Assembly (NCBI RefSeq): GCF_004208525.1 | Contig: NZ_SGIT01000001.1 | Location: forward strand, 1,938,852 to 2,002,851 | Reading direction: 5' to 3' | Source of the DNA: Sphingobacterium corticibacterium | GTDB taxonomy: Bacteria > Bacteroidota > Bacteroidia > Sphingobacteriales > Sphingobacteriaceae | DNA length: 64,000 nt | Shown: positions 51,204-60,257 of the stretch, one piece after another | How positions within the stretch are numbered: the first letter of the stretch is position 1 | Layout: each line of letters begins with the position of its first letter | Notes under the pieces: generated by a model | Database searches by the model: none | The model's input: the letters and a program-made list of their open reading frames with translations, nothing else | What the model was told of the DNA's origin: nothing | Program-made: the position numbers and the translations under genes

Positions 51204-53816
51204 TTATCTCACAAAATCCCTTGCCCGAGCAATTGCTTTCGAAAGTCCTTCGACTAACTTTCCGCCAGCCGTCGCAAAAAACGGCTGTCCGCCTCCCCCA
51301 CCTTGAATATCTTTCGCCAAATCCTTAACAATAGTTCCGGCATTCCATCCACGTGCTTTTGCCAAGTCATCAGAAATCATTACGGTTAAGTTGGGTTTTC
51401 CGTCAATATTTGCTCCCAGAACCACAAATGCGTTGTCCAAAGCGCCTTTCAAAGCATAAGCCAATGTTTTTACCGCGTCAGCACTAGGGAGATCAACTAT
51501 CAGCGACAAAAAATTGACACCATCCACCTGTTCCACTTTTGCTTCCAATTCCTTTTTCATCTGCAAGGATTTTTCGCGGATATGGTTCTCCATCGCTTTT
51601 TTCAGTTCATGGTTCTCATTCAACACTTTTTCCACCGTCGAAACAAAATCTTTCGGATTGTTCATCAGCTCCCGCATTTTGTCTACCAATTCAAACTGTT
51701 CGCGGATTACCGCAGCTGCTTTCGAGCCTGTTATCGCTTCGATACGTCGTACACCGGCAGCTACCGCAGATTCCGATATAATCTTGAAAAAACCAATCTG
51801 GCCGGTGCTTCGCACATGTGTACCGCCACAAAGCTCCTTCGAAAAGACGTCGTCAAACGTAATCACACGCACATAATCGCCATATTTTTCACCGAATAAT
51901 GCCCGTACACCAGTCGCTATTGCTTCCTGGTACGGCACTTGCCGTTCTTCTTTCAGCACAATATTCTCCCTTATTTTCGCGTTGACGATATCTTCCACCT
52001 GTTTTTGTTCTTCCGGCGTAATCTTCGCAAAATGCGAAACGTCAAAACGTAATATATCCGGAGAGACCAATGAGCCTTTCTGATCGACATGATCTCCCAG
52101 CACCTGTCTTAAGGCAGCATGCAATAAATGTGTAGCTGAGTGATTGCTTTCCGTATCAAGCCGTTTATGCTTATCCACGACCGCTTTGAAATTACCTTCT
52201 AATACGGGCGGAAGTTCGTTTACAAAATGTACAATAAGTGCATTTTCTTTTTTGGTATCGGTAATATAGACCTTTTCGTTGGCGTCAGAGATCAACCATC
52301 CAGAATCTCCGACCTGCCCGCCACCTTCCGCATAAAATGGCGTAACGGATAAGATAAGCTGATATTGTTGCTTCCCTTTTGAAGTGACCTTTCTGTATTT
52401 TAATAGCTGTGTAGTTGCTTCCAGGCAGTCATATCCGACAAATTCTGTTTCATCACCATTCGATACCGTAACCCAATCGCCAGTATCAATTGCTGTAGCA
52501 GCACGCGAACGTTCTTTCTGTTGTTGCAGGGCACGCTGGAACCCCTCCATATCTACACGTAGTCCTTTTTCCCGTGCCAATAACCCCGTAAGGTCTATCG
52601 GAAAACCGTAGGTATCAAACAATTCAAAAGCAAAATCACCCTCGATTGCCCTATGTTCAGCAATGTAGTTCTCAAAACGTTGTATACCTGTTGTTAGCGT
52701 ACGTAAAAAAGAAACCTCTTCCTCCAACACCACCTTCTGTACAAAACTCTGCTGTTGTATAAGTTCATCGAACACACCTTCAAATTGCTTTGCCAAAAGC
52801 GGGACCAGCTCATTAATAAATGGTGTTTTGAAACCAAGAAAAGTGTAGGCATAACGCACCGCTCTACGCAATATACGCCGTATAACATAACCTGCTTTAT
52901 TGTTGGAAGGCAGCTGCCCGTCAGCAATTGCAAAACTCACGGCGCGTATATGATCGGACAATACACGCATAGCGATATCGGTCTTCTCATCAGCACCATA
53001 CATTATTCCAGCCCTCTCCGCAATAAATTGGATAATAGGCTGGAAAACATCCGTATCATAATTCGAAGTCTTCCCCTGGATAGCACGTACCAAGCGTTCG
53101 AATCCCATGCCCGTATCCACATGTTTTGCCGGCAGGGGCTCCAATTTTCCATTCTTCAATCGGTTGAACTGCATAAATACCAGGTTCCAGATCTCGATAA
53201 CCTGTGGATCATCGGCGTTGACCAGTTCTTGCCCTCTTATGGCTTCACGTTCCTCATCCGAACGCATATCATAATGGATTTCTGAACAGGGGCCGCAAGG
53301 TCCAGTTTCCCCCATTTCCCAAAAGTTATCTTTTTTGTTACCCAATAAAATCCTATCCTCCGCTACGTGGCTCTTCCAGAGATCGTAGGCGTCACTGTCC
53401 CGTTCCAGCCCTTCTTTTTCATCTCCTTCAAAAATGGTCACATACAACCGATCTTTATCCAGTTGGTATACTTCTGTGAGCAATTCCCAAGCCCAAGCAA
53501 TCGCCTCCTTCTTAAAGTAATCGCCAAATGACCAATTGCCCAACATTTCAAACAACGTATGGTGATAAGTATCAATACCTACTTCTTCCAAATCATTGTG
53601 CTTTCCTGATACGCGTAGGCATCGTTGCGTGTCGGTCACACGGGTATGCTTCGGAAGCGTCTCTCCCAAAAAAATATCCTTAAACTGGTTCATCCCTGCA
53701 TTGGTAAACATCAACGTGGGATCATCTTTCACAACAACTGGAGCGGAAGGCACGATATCGTGTGATTTGTTCTTGAAAAAACTTAAAAAAGCTTCGCGTA
53801 TTTCTTTGCTGGTCAT
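51204..53816 (-). CDS. alaS: Alanine-tRNA ligase
   Basis: Charges tRNA-Ala and edits mischarged Ser/Gly. The 870-residue protein has the class II aminoacylation domain (EIREAFLSFFKNKSHDIVPS, FTNAGMNQFKDIFLGE), the tRNA-recognition helical domain, the editing domain with the zinc motif HSATHLLHAAL and CGGTH, and the C-terminal oligomerisation/DHHA1 domain (GGGGQPFFATAGG). A perfect -7 box lies 31 bp upstream; transcription probably runs on into the TlpA gene. Confidence 0.97.
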   Translation of the reverse strand: MTSKEIREAFLSFFKNKSHDIVPSAPVVVKDDPTLMFTNAGMNQFKDIFLGETLPKHTRVTDTQRCLRVSGKHNDLEEVGIDTYHHTLFEMLGNWSFGDYFKKEAIAWAWELLTEVYQLDKDRLYVTIFEGDEKEGLERDSDAYDLWKSHVAEDRILLGNKKDNFWEMGETGPCGPCSEIHYDMRSDEEREAIRGQELVNADDPQVIEIWNLVFMQFNRLKNGKLEPLPAKHVDTGMGFERLVRAIQGKTSNYDTDVFQPIIQFIAERAGIMYGADEKTDIAMRVLSDHIRAVSFAIADGQLPSNNKAGYVIRRILRRAVRYAYTFLGFKTPFINELVPLLAKQFEGVFDELIQQQSFVQKVVLEEEVSFLRTLTTGIQRFENYIAEHRAIEGDFAFELFDTYGFPIDLTGLLAREKGLRVDMEGFQRALQQQKERSRAATAIDTGDWVTVSNGDETEFVGYDCLEATTQLLKYRKVTSKGKQQYQLILSVTPFYAEGGGQVGDSGWLISDANEKVYITDTKKENALIVHFVNELPPVLEGNFKAVVDKHKRLDTESNHSATHLLHAALRQVLGDHVDQKGSLVSPDILRFDVSHFAKITPEEQKQVEDIVNAKIRENIVLKEERQVPYQEAIATGVRALFGEKYGDYVRVITFDDVFSKELCGGTHVRSTGQIGFFKIISESAVAAGVRRIEAITGSKAAAVIREQFELVDKMRELMNNPKDFVSTVEKVLNENHELKKAMENHIREKSLQMKKELEAKVEQVDGVNFLSLIVDLPSADAVKTLAYALKGALDNAFVVLGANIDGKPNLTVMISDDLAKARGWNAGTIVKDLAKDIQGGGGGQPFFATAGGKLVEGLSKAIARARDFVR

Positions 53817-53846
53817 GGAATCCTATATATACTTATTTTCGAGGTA

Positions 53847-53854
53847 CAAAAATA
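53847..53854 (-). promoter_or_regulatory. -7 box (TATTTTTG) of alaS
   Basis: A perfect TAnnTTTG on the minus strand with a predicted leader of about 25 nt before the ATG at 53816. Confidence 0.5.
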
Positions 53855-53967
53855 GCTAAAAATGCTTGCTCTCACAACGCTTAGCATATAGCGTATACTG
53901 TAACCAACTTTTAAATTCTTAAAACCACTTATTATTTGTACTTTTATACAGTAATCATCGACTTATA

Positions 53968-54822
53968 ATGAAGAAGATCTTAGTACCGACAGACTTTTCG
54001 GAAAATGCATTTTTGGCTGCCCGATATGCCGCGGAAATGGCTAAAAAGCATCAATACAGTTTGCATATTATTCATTTCTACACCGCAGTCTCATCCGGTT
54101 TTGACGAAAACGAATTGGAAGGAGAACGTGTGCAATCTGACGTATTAAAGGCCGACCTGACTATGAAAGAATGGGTACATCGGCTTCAAGCCCAATACCC
54201 TGACACACCTATATCTTATCACAATGATCGCGGACTTTTGGAGGAGGCACTTCCTAAAGAAGCAAAAAAGGAAGATTATGTTGCTATTGCCATGGGAACA
54301 ACAGGAGCATCAGCAAACAAAAATATATTCTGGGGAAGTAATACAGCACTGATTGTCGCAAAATCTCCTATTCCGGTTATTGCCATCCCCAATATCGAAT
54401 ACATTCCGACGGTAATAAAAAAGGCAGGGTTATTAACGAACTTTAAGCAAGAGGAATTGGCAACGCTTCAAGAGTTTGTCCATATTTTCAAACAAGAGAT
54501 CGACGTTGCTCTTATCCATGTATACAAAGAAAGTGAAAAGGTTGCTTCGGTCAACAACCGGATAGATTCATGGGCTTTTAATGTAGACGAGTTTTCAGCG
54601 GTGCGGCAAACCGATAAACTCATAGCGCCTACTTTAAAAGAGGATAAGAACCAAGATACGATACCGGAAGTTCTTAGCACCTTGATCGATACCCAGGACA
54701 TCGACATTATTTTAGTTTCAAAAACCCGAAAAACATTTTTTGAAAGATTGTTTACGTCATCGGTATCCAAAGCCATGACATTGAAGCTGCAAAAGCCGGC
54801 TTTTTTTGGAAAAACTATATAA
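53968..54822 (+). CDS. Universal stress protein, tandem Usp domains (first of pair)
   Basis: A 284-residue cytosolic protein with two Usp-fold halves. The first half begins KILVPTDFSENAFLAARYA and has the ATP-loop motif AMGTTGASANKNIFWGSNT with G-x2-G spacing; the second half (from about residue 150) lacks that loop and ends FFERLFTSSVSKAMTLKLQ. It is likely a stress-response nucleotide-binding protein. The second usp gene follows 11 bp later, so the two are an operon and probably an old duplication. Confidence 0.9.
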   Translation: MKKILVPTDFSENAFLAARYAAEMAKKHQYSLHIIHFYTAVSSGFDENELEGERVQSDVLKADLTMKEWVHRLQAQYPDTPISYHNDRGLLEEALPKEAKKEDYVAIAMGTTGASANKNIFWGSNTALIVAKSPIPVIAIPNIEYIPTVIKKAGLLTNFKQEELATLQEFVHIFKQEIDVALIHVYKESEKVASVNNRIDSWAFNVDEFSAVRQTDKLIAPTLKEDKNQDTIPEVLSTLIDTQDIDIILVSKTRKTFFERLFTSSVSKAMTLKLQKPAFFGKTI

Positions 54823-54833
54823 ACAATATACCC

Positions 54834-55694
54834 ATGAGCAAAATATTAATACCCGTTGACTTTTCCGAGGATTCGCTAACTGCTATTCAATATGCTTGTC
54901 AGCTTATTTCGCAAAATGAACGAAAACAAGAAGTAGACTTCGTCCATGTTTTCACGCATCATTCTAATTCGTATGTAAACCGGCAAGCCTATCCTATTGA
55001 AGATCCGCAGGTGAAAATATCGGAAAAGCATATGGCGAAACTTTTAACAAATGTCCGAAATGAACATCCAGACATGACATTCAACAGCATATTTAAAGAA
55101 GGCAATCTGTTTGAAGAAATCAGCAAGATAACAGCCGAATTTGACTACGATGCCGTTGTTATGGGCACGAAAGGTTCCTCCGGATTAGAAGCGATCTTTC
55201 TAGGCAGCAATACCTATGATGTTATACTCAACACTAAAACGCCCGTTCTTGGCGTCCCGCAAAATACGAAAGGACTCCAAAAAGATCGAGTTGGCTTGCT
55301 CTGTAATTTTAAAGAGGGCGAAATAGAAGTACTCCAGCACGCTATTAAGCTTATTGGCAACGAATTCGAACTGGTATTGATATACGTAAACAAAGACGAC
55401 CGTCGTATCAGTGATATAGATGTACAGTTTAAAGGTTGGATCGAAGAAATCATTAACCGGACTGGCATTCAGAATATTTCTTATACGATAAAACCCCAAG
55501 TACTTTATAATCGGGCCGCAGAAAATGTATCGCATGCAATTTCTAACGTTTTAATTGACGAACAGATAGATTTCTTACTCATTACCCGTAGCCGCAAAAG
55601 TATTTTCCGACGATTGGTAGAGGAAAATATTGTGCGTAAAATGGCCTACAATATGACTATACCTACCTTGTTCGCTCCTGTACGAAGCAAATAA
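54834..55694 (+). CDS. Universal stress protein, tandem Usp domains (second of pair)
   Basis: A 286-residue paralogue of the preceding gene: start KILIPVDFSEDSLTAIQYA, ATP-loop motif VMGTKGSSGLEAIFLGSNT in the first half, and a degenerate second half ending ESIFRRLV-like (SIFRRLVEENIVRKMAYN). The conserved asymmetry in both proteins (one complete and one motif-less domain) suggests the second domain has a structural or dimerisation role (inference). The gene is closed by a strong terminator. Confidence 0.9.
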   Translation: MSKILIPVDFSEDSLTAIQYACQLISQNERKQEVDFVHVFTHHSNSYVNRQAYPIEDPQVKISEKHMAKLLTNVRNEHPDMTFNSIFKEGNLFEEISKITAEFDYDAVVMGTKGSSGLEAIFLGSNTYDVILNTKTPVLGVPQNTKGLQKDRVGLLCNFKEGEIEVLQHAIKLIGNEFELVLIYVNKDDRRISDIDVQFKGWIEEIINRTGIQNISYTIKPQVLYNRAAENVSHAISNVLIDEQIDFLLITRSRKSIFRRLVEENIVRKMAYNMTIPTLFAPVRSK

Positions 55695-55725
55695 AAACAC
55701 GGCTCATTTTACGTTATTTTACTTT

Positions 55726-55759
55726 CTCTTGTAGTGTCTATGCTACAAGAGTTTTTTTT
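55726..55759 (+). terminator. Terminator of the usp pair
   Basis: CTCTTGTAG (55726-55734) pairs with CTACAAGAG (55743-55751), 8-nt loop, followed by eight T residues. Confidence 0.92.
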
Positions 55760-55795
55760 CTGCCCATTTCCGGCACAATAATCTTTCTCCCATCC

Positions 55796-55803
55796 TACTT
55801 TTG
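55796..55803 (+). promoter_or_regulatory. -7 box (TACTTTTG) of the OmpA-like gene
   Basis: A perfect TAnnTTTG 58 bp before the ATG at 55862, giving a leader of about 50 nt. Confidence 0.5.
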
Positions 55804-55861
55804 GCAAAACAATTGCATAGCGACATCTGTTAATACACAAATAATTATTGAGGTTTCTTAT

Positions 55862-57220
55862 ATGAAAAATTTTAACTTAAAAAATGTAGCCATCGCCAGT
55901 ATGGTCAGCTTATTAGGCAGCATCTCTGTTGCCCAAGCACAGAAAGAAGGAAGTATCGAAGGCACTACTCCTCTTGGTCCTGAAGTGCAATACAGAACAT
56001 GGTCTGTAGGTCTGAATGCCGGTGTATTGAACCAGTCCAATATCTTCGGCTTCAACAGAGGAGGTTTTGATCACATCGAACACGACTTAGGTTATAGCGC
56101 ATACATCAAAAAACAATTATCCCCTTCTTTTGGTCTTAAGGCGCAATACATGGGTGGCAAGGTAAAAGGATCCATGGAAGACCCTAACAATAGCTCGGTT
56201 ATCATAAATCAATTTGAAACTAAAATGCCTTGGTCGGCTGCGTTATCTGGCGAGTGGACAATGGCCAACACCAACTGGCGTTTCTTCAACAGCCTGATCA
56301 AACCATATTTCGCAATTGGATTAGGCGCGATGAATTTCGAGACAACATCCATACAACTTGGTGAGAACGCAACAGAGACAACAGCTGATAAACAAACTAA
56401 ACTGTATGTACCTGCAGATTTTGGATTTAAGATCGCAGTTGCCAGAGGCATCAACATTGATTTAGGTTATCAGCTAAATTGGGCTAACCAAGATTTCGAT
56501 GGTGTCCGAGGTGGCCAATATAAAAACGACTTGTTCTCTTATGCACATGCTGGGCTGGAGATTGCTTTAGGCAACAGCTTTAAACCAGCACTCAACAATT
56601 CCAATCCAGTCGCTACCTTGGTAAACGACTACAACATGAAGTATGATGACTTGAAAGCGCAGAACGACGCGTTAAAACAGGAGAACCAAGCATTATCTTC
56701 TCAATTGGCGGGTTTAAACAGTGATTTGCAAGACGATGATGGCGATGGTGTAGCCAATAAATTCGACAAATGTCCAAATACACCTGCCGGTGTTAAAGTG
56801 GATGGATCTGGCTGTCCTCTTCCGGAATTAAAACACGAAACAAAAGTAATCGAAAAGATCGTTGTTACGGAAGAAGATAGAAAAGTGGTGGATGAGGCTA
56901 TTAAAAACCTAGAGTTTGATTTAGGAAAATCAACTATCCGCTCCACCTCTTACCCTTCATTGAATAGTGTAGCTGCACTTCTTATCGAGAAAAACTTCAG
57001 CTTAAAACTTGCTGGCCACACCGATAATACCGGCTCTATGCAAACGAACATGCGTTTATCGAAAGAACGTGCGGAGGCTGTTAAAGCCTATCTCGTTTCC
57101 AAAGGAGCGAACGCTTCCCGCATTGAAGCTACAGGTTACGGTCCGACACAACCTATTGCTACCAATGCAACAGCAGACGGTCGTCAACAAAACCGTCGCG
57201 TAGAGTTTACATTGTACTAG
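55862..57220 (+). CDS. OmpA-family outer-membrane protein
   Basis: A 452-residue exported protein: a signal peptide (MVSLLGSISVAQA, cleavage about residue 27), an N-terminal beta-barrel (about 40-240), a short coiled coil (DDLKAQNDALKQENQALSSQ), a thrombospondin type-3-like calcium motif (DDDGDGVANKFDKCPNTPAG), and a C-terminal OmpA peptidoglycan-binding domain (LAGHTDNTGSMQTNMRLSKE, RIEATGYGPTQPIA, NRRVEFTLY). It links the outer membrane to the cell wall. It has its own promoter and is followed by the dispersed hairpin repeat and a terminator. Confidence 0.93.
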   Translation: MKNFNLKNVAIASMVSLLGSISVAQAQKEGSIEGTTPLGPEVQYRTWSVGLNAGVLNQSNIFGFNRGGFDHIEHDLGYSAYIKKQLSPSFGLKAQYMGGKVKGSMEDPNNSSVIINQFETKMPWSAALSGEWTMANTNWRFFNSLIKPYFAIGLGAMNFETTSIQLGENATETTADKQTKLYVPADFGFKIAVARGINIDLGYQLNWANQDFDGVRGGQYKNDLFSYAHAGLEIALGNSFKPALNNSNPVATLVNDYNMKYDDLKAQNDALKQENQALSSQLAGLNSDLQDDDGDGVANKFDKCPNTPAGVKVDGSGCPLPELKHETKVIEKIVVTEEDRKVVDEAIKNLEFDLGKSTIRSTSYPSLNSVAALLIEKNFSLKLAGHTDNTGSMQTNMRLSKERAEAVKAYLVSKGANASRIEATGYGPTQPIATNATADGRQQNRRVEFTLY

Positions 57221-57223
57221 TTT

Positions 57224-57349
57224 TCTTTTTTTCCCTCAAAAAAAGAAACAAAAAAAATCGTCGCTTCGGATGTTTGACAGGGAAGAGCGTGCTAAGGATG
57301 GGATTTCTGCAATTGTCAAAAATCCGAATGCGACATAAAAAGTTAAGAA
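57224..57349 (+). repeat. Dispersed hairpin repeat, copy 2
   Basis: The core at 57259-57336 is a 78-bp imperfect inverted repeat (CGTCGCTTCGGATGTTTGAC ... GTCAAAAATCCGAATGCGAC), in the same orientation as copy 1 at 25097-25173, with the shared centre AAGGATG and trailing AAAAAGTTRAG. It is preceded by a small T-rich/A-rich hairpin (57224-57249), as in copy 1. It lies between the OmpA gene stop and its terminator, so it is transcribed in the 3' UTR. Confidence 0.7.
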
Positions 57350-57375
57350 AGGACAATGCAATTGCGTTGTCCTTT
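57348..57375 (+). terminator. Terminator downstream of the OmpA-like gene
   Basis: AAAGGACAATGC pairs perfectly, allowing wobble, with GCGTTGTCCTTT (4-nt loop). A T-rich stretch follows after a few bases. Confidence 0.7.
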
Positions 57376-57425
57376 CCATTTATCTCATTTTTTATTTTAC
57401 ATTTTTTTATTTCAAATATTATCCC

Positions 57426-57433
57426 TATCTTTG
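57426..57433 (+). promoter_or_regulatory. -7 box (TATCTTTG) of the DEAD-box helicase gene
   Basis: A perfect TAnnTTTG 40 bp before the ATG. The leader contains a small hairpin (AGGC-AATAGA-GCCT). Confidence 0.5.
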
Positions 57434-57473
57434 CACCGCCTTAGGCAATAGAGCCTATTGTATAATTTATTTC

Positions 57474-59294
57474 ATGAACCCATTTTTAGACTTGGGGATC
57501 CGTCATGAAGTTGTTAATGCCATCACTGAGATGGGTTTCGAGAAACCATCTCCTATTCAGGAAAAAGCCATTCCTGTTTTATTGACTGGTAACGACGATT
57601 TTGTCGGATTAGCCCAAACCGGCACAGGAAAGACAGCGGCATTTGGTCTTCCACTTTTAGAGTTAATCGACTTTACTCAAAAGCATCCGCAGGCTTTAGT
57701 ATTATGTCCTACGCGTGAGCTATGCTTACAAATCGCAAAAGATTTAGAGAAATTTGCTAAGTACATTGACGATGTACACGTTGTTGCCGTTTACGGTGGC
57801 GCAAATATTTCTGACCAATTACGCCAGATTCGTCGCGGTGTACAGATTGTCGTAGCTACCCCTGGACGTATGCTGGACATCATCGGCAGAAAAGCAATCG
57901 ACTTCTCCAATGTGAAGTATGTTGTATTGGATGAAGCGGATGAAATGTTGAACATGGGATTCCAAGAGGATATCAACAACATTCTTTCGGAAACGCCCGA
58001 CACAAAGAAAACATGGTTGTTTTCAGCAACTATGCCAAAAGAGGTACGTCGTATAGCACAAAACTACATGACCAACCCTCAAGAGCTTACTGTTGGTACA
58101 AAAAACACCGGTAATGCAAACATTGAACACCATTATTATGTCATTAAGGCTAGGGACAAATATGCGGCGTTCAAACGTATTGTAGACTATTACCCAGAGA
58201 TTTTCGGTATAGTGTTCTGTCGTACAAAGATCGAAACACAAGAAATAGCGGAAGCTTTGGTAAAAGATGGCTACAATGCCGACTCGTTGCATGGAGACTT
58301 GTCTCAACAACAACGTGACAAGGTAATGAAACGCTACCGTGATCGCAGTTTGCAACTATTAATTGCAACAGACGTAGCGGCTCGTGGTATTGATGTGAAC
58401 GATGTGACACACGTTATTAACTTCTCCCTACCGGATGAGGTTGAAAATTACACACACCGTTCCGGTCGTACGGCCCGCGCCGGAAAGACTGGTGTTTCCC
58501 TTTCCTTAATTAACGTTAAAGAATTAGGAAAAATCCGTCGCATCGAAAAAATCATAGGCAAACAGTTTGAAAAGAAACAAGTACCTCAAGCTGGCGAAGT
58601 CGTTGAAAAACAACTTCTTGCTATGACGGATAAAATTCGTAACGCGGAGATCAACGAGGAGCGGATTGCACCATACCTTCCAAGTATTATGGAAAGTATG
58701 CAAGATCTATCGAAAGAAGACATCATTACACGTTTCGCTTCGCTAGAGTTTAACCGTTTCTTAGATTATTATCAAAATGCACCAGACTTGAACGTTGATG
58801 CTCGTGAAAGAGATAGTGATCGTGGAGAACGTGGTGATCGCGGAGAGCGTGGTGAACGCAGAAGCAGAGCTGCTTCAAACGGATACACACGCTTGTTCAT
58901 CAACCTTGGTTCTGTAGATGAGTTTTCACGTGGTGATATGCTTGGTCTAATTTGCGATGCCGCAAATATATCTGGAAAATCAGTTGGAAAAATTGATATG
59001 AAAGGTGTATTTACTTTCTTCGAAGTACAAGATGCTGAAGTAAACAAGGTATTCGAAGGATTCCAAGGTACAGAGTACAATGGCCGTGCAGTTCGCGTGG
59101 AAGTATCTGGCGACGAAAGCCGCAGCAGTGGTCGCTCTAGAGGCGGCGACAGCGGCGGAAGACGCAGAAGCGGAGGTGGAGATAGAGACAGAAAAGGAGG
59201 TTCTTTCAGAGGCGACAGACGTAGTTCTGGTGGCTTCGGTGGTGGAGAGCGCTCCGGAAGACGTCAGTCTTCTTCTTCTCGCTCTAGATATTAA
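57474..59294 (+). CDS. DEAD-box ATP-dependent RNA helicase with DbpA-like RNA-binding domain and RG-rich tail
   Basis: A 606-residue helicase of the DeaD/CsdA type. The Q motif (GFEKPSPIQEKAIP), Walker A AQTGTGKTAAF, PTREL, DEAD in VVLDEADEMLNMGF, SAT in LFSATMPKEVRRIA, and motifs V/VI (ATDVAARGIDV, HRSGRTARAGKTG) are complete. After about residue 385 come a linker, the acidic/RGE repeat region (RGERGDRGERGERRSR), a DbpA-type RNA-binding domain (about 475-550; YTRLFINLGSVDEFSRGDML) and an RG/GG-rich basic tail. The likely role is RNA remodelling, e.g. ribosome assembly or cold adaptation. Confidence 0.95.
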   Translation: MNPFLDLGIRHEVVNAITEMGFEKPSPIQEKAIPVLLTGNDDFVGLAQTGTGKTAAFGLPLLELIDFTQKHPQALVLCPTRELCLQIAKDLEKFAKYIDDVHVVAVYGGANISDQLRQIRRGVQIVVATPGRMLDIIGRKAIDFSNVKYVVLDEADEMLNMGFQEDINNILSETPDTKKTWLFSATMPKEVRRIAQNYMTNPQELTVGTKNTGNANIEHHYYVIKARDKYAAFKRIVDYYPEIFGIVFCRTKIETQEIAEALVKDGYNADSLHGDLSQQQRDKVMKRYRDRSLQLLIATDVAARGIDVNDVTHVINFSLPDEVENYTHRSGRTARAGKTGVSLSLINVKELGKIRRIEKIIGKQFEKKQVPQAGEVVEKQLLAMTDKIRNAEINEERIAPYLPSIMESMQDLSKEDIITRFASLEFNRFLDYYQNAPDLNVDARERDSDRGERGDRGERGERRSRAASNGYTRLFINLGSVDEFSRGDMLGLICDAANISGKSVGKIDMKGVFTFFEVQDAEVNKVFEGFQGTEYNGRAVRVEVSGDESRSSGRSRGGDSGGRRRSGGGDRDRKGGSFRGDRRSSGGFGGGERSGRRQSSSSRSRY

Positions 59295-59317
59295 TCATTA
59301 CGATTTATCATTATTTA

Positions 59318-59354
59318 AAAGCCGGGTTTTCTGAATGAAAACCCGGCTTTTTTC
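59318..59354 (+). terminator. Terminator between the DEAD-box gene and rlmB
   Basis: A perfect 14-bp stem (59318-59331 with 59339-59352) with a GC core and T-run; A/T edges make it effective on both strands between convergent genes. Confidence 0.9.
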
Positions 59355-59421
59355 TGTTCTTCAGACTCAACCTCTCCCTCTCCGCAATTGTCTATAAATC
59401 TGTTTTTTCAACCTTTGCGAA

Positions 59422-60195
59422 CTATTTATGACGTTGACGTATAGCTTCATAGATAACAATACCCGCGGAAACGGATACATTGAGTGATTTTATTTCTCCA
59501 AACATCGGTATCTTTGCCAGTTTATCTGAAACACGAATCAGGTCGTCTGATACACCGACATCTTCGGCACCTAAAACAATACAAGTAGGAACCGTGTAAT
59601 CCACATCATACACGGAATCTTGTGTTTTCTCCGTACCCACGACCAGTTGTACGCCCGATTCGATAAGAAAACGTGCGGTACGCCCCAAAGCATCCTCACG
59701 ACATACCGGAATCTTATATAATGCCCCTGCGGAAGTTTTAATCGCATCAGGATTGATTTCTGCAGACCCTTTTTTGGGTACAATAATCGCGTGGACTCCG
59801 GCACATTCTGCCGTCCGTGCAATAGCCCCCATATTGCGTACATCGGTCACACCATCTAACATCAATAAAAGCGGTGTGTCTCCTTTCTCATATATCACCG
59901 GCAACAAGTCTTCGATCTGCTGATAAGTAATAGGCGAGATGACCGCTATAACGCCTTGATGATTTTTTCGAGTAATACGGTTTAGTTTCTCAATAGGTAC
60001 CTGCTGATAGCCTAAATTATGCTCTTTCAACAACGATTTCAACTCTAGGAAAAGACTACCACTCAATCCCCGCTGCACAAACAGCGACTCTATTTCCTTA
60101 CCACTATCTATGGCTTCAATAACAGCACGGATACCAAACACCATCTGGTTTGATTCGCGCTTTTCTCCTCTTTCCCGCTGTTGGAAATTTCGCAT
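59422..60195 (-). CDS. rlmB: 23S rRNA 2'-O-ribose methyltransferase (RlmB/TrmH family)
   Basis: A 257-residue SPOUT methyltransferase that probably methylates the 2'-O of G2251 in 23S rRNA. The N-terminal substrate-binding domain (MVFGIRAVIEAIDSGKEIE) precedes the SpoU knot with LLMLDGVTDVRNMGAIARTA (motif 1), CIVLGAEDVGVSDDLI (motif 2) and KIPMFGEIKSLNVSVSAGIV (motif 3). The start is basic (RERGEKRESN). The -7 box lies 37 bp upstream. It is 62 bp downstream of dnaX on the same strand. Confidence 0.9.
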   Translation of the reverse strand: MRNFQQRERGEKRESNQMVFGIRAVIEAIDSGKEIESLFVQRGLSGSLFLELKSLLKEHNLGYQQVPIEKLNRITRKNHQGVIAVISPITYQQIEDLLPVIYEKGDTPLLLMLDGVTDVRNMGAIARTAECAGVHAIIVPKKGSAEINPDAIKTSAGALYKIPVCREDALGRTARFLIESGVQLVVGTEKTQDSVYDVDYTVPTCIVLGAEDVGVSDDLIRVSDKLAKIPMFGEIKSLNVSVSAGIVIYEAIRQRHK

Positions 60196-60232
60196 ATTTT
60201 AATTTTTAAATATCTAACACATCTTTATCCGG

Positions 60233-60240
60233 CAAAGATA
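60233..60240 (-). promoter_or_regulatory. -7 box (TATCTTTG) of rlmB
   Basis: A perfect TAnnTTTG on the minus strand in the dnaX-rlmB gap, giving a predicted leader of about 33 nt. Confidence 0.5.
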
Positions 60241-60257
60241 AGAAAAGAAAGAAGTAT

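Noticed and set aside
52755..53285. 176-codon plus-strand open frame
   Set aside because: It lies entirely antisense to alaS, lacks domain-like sequence and is a shadow frame.
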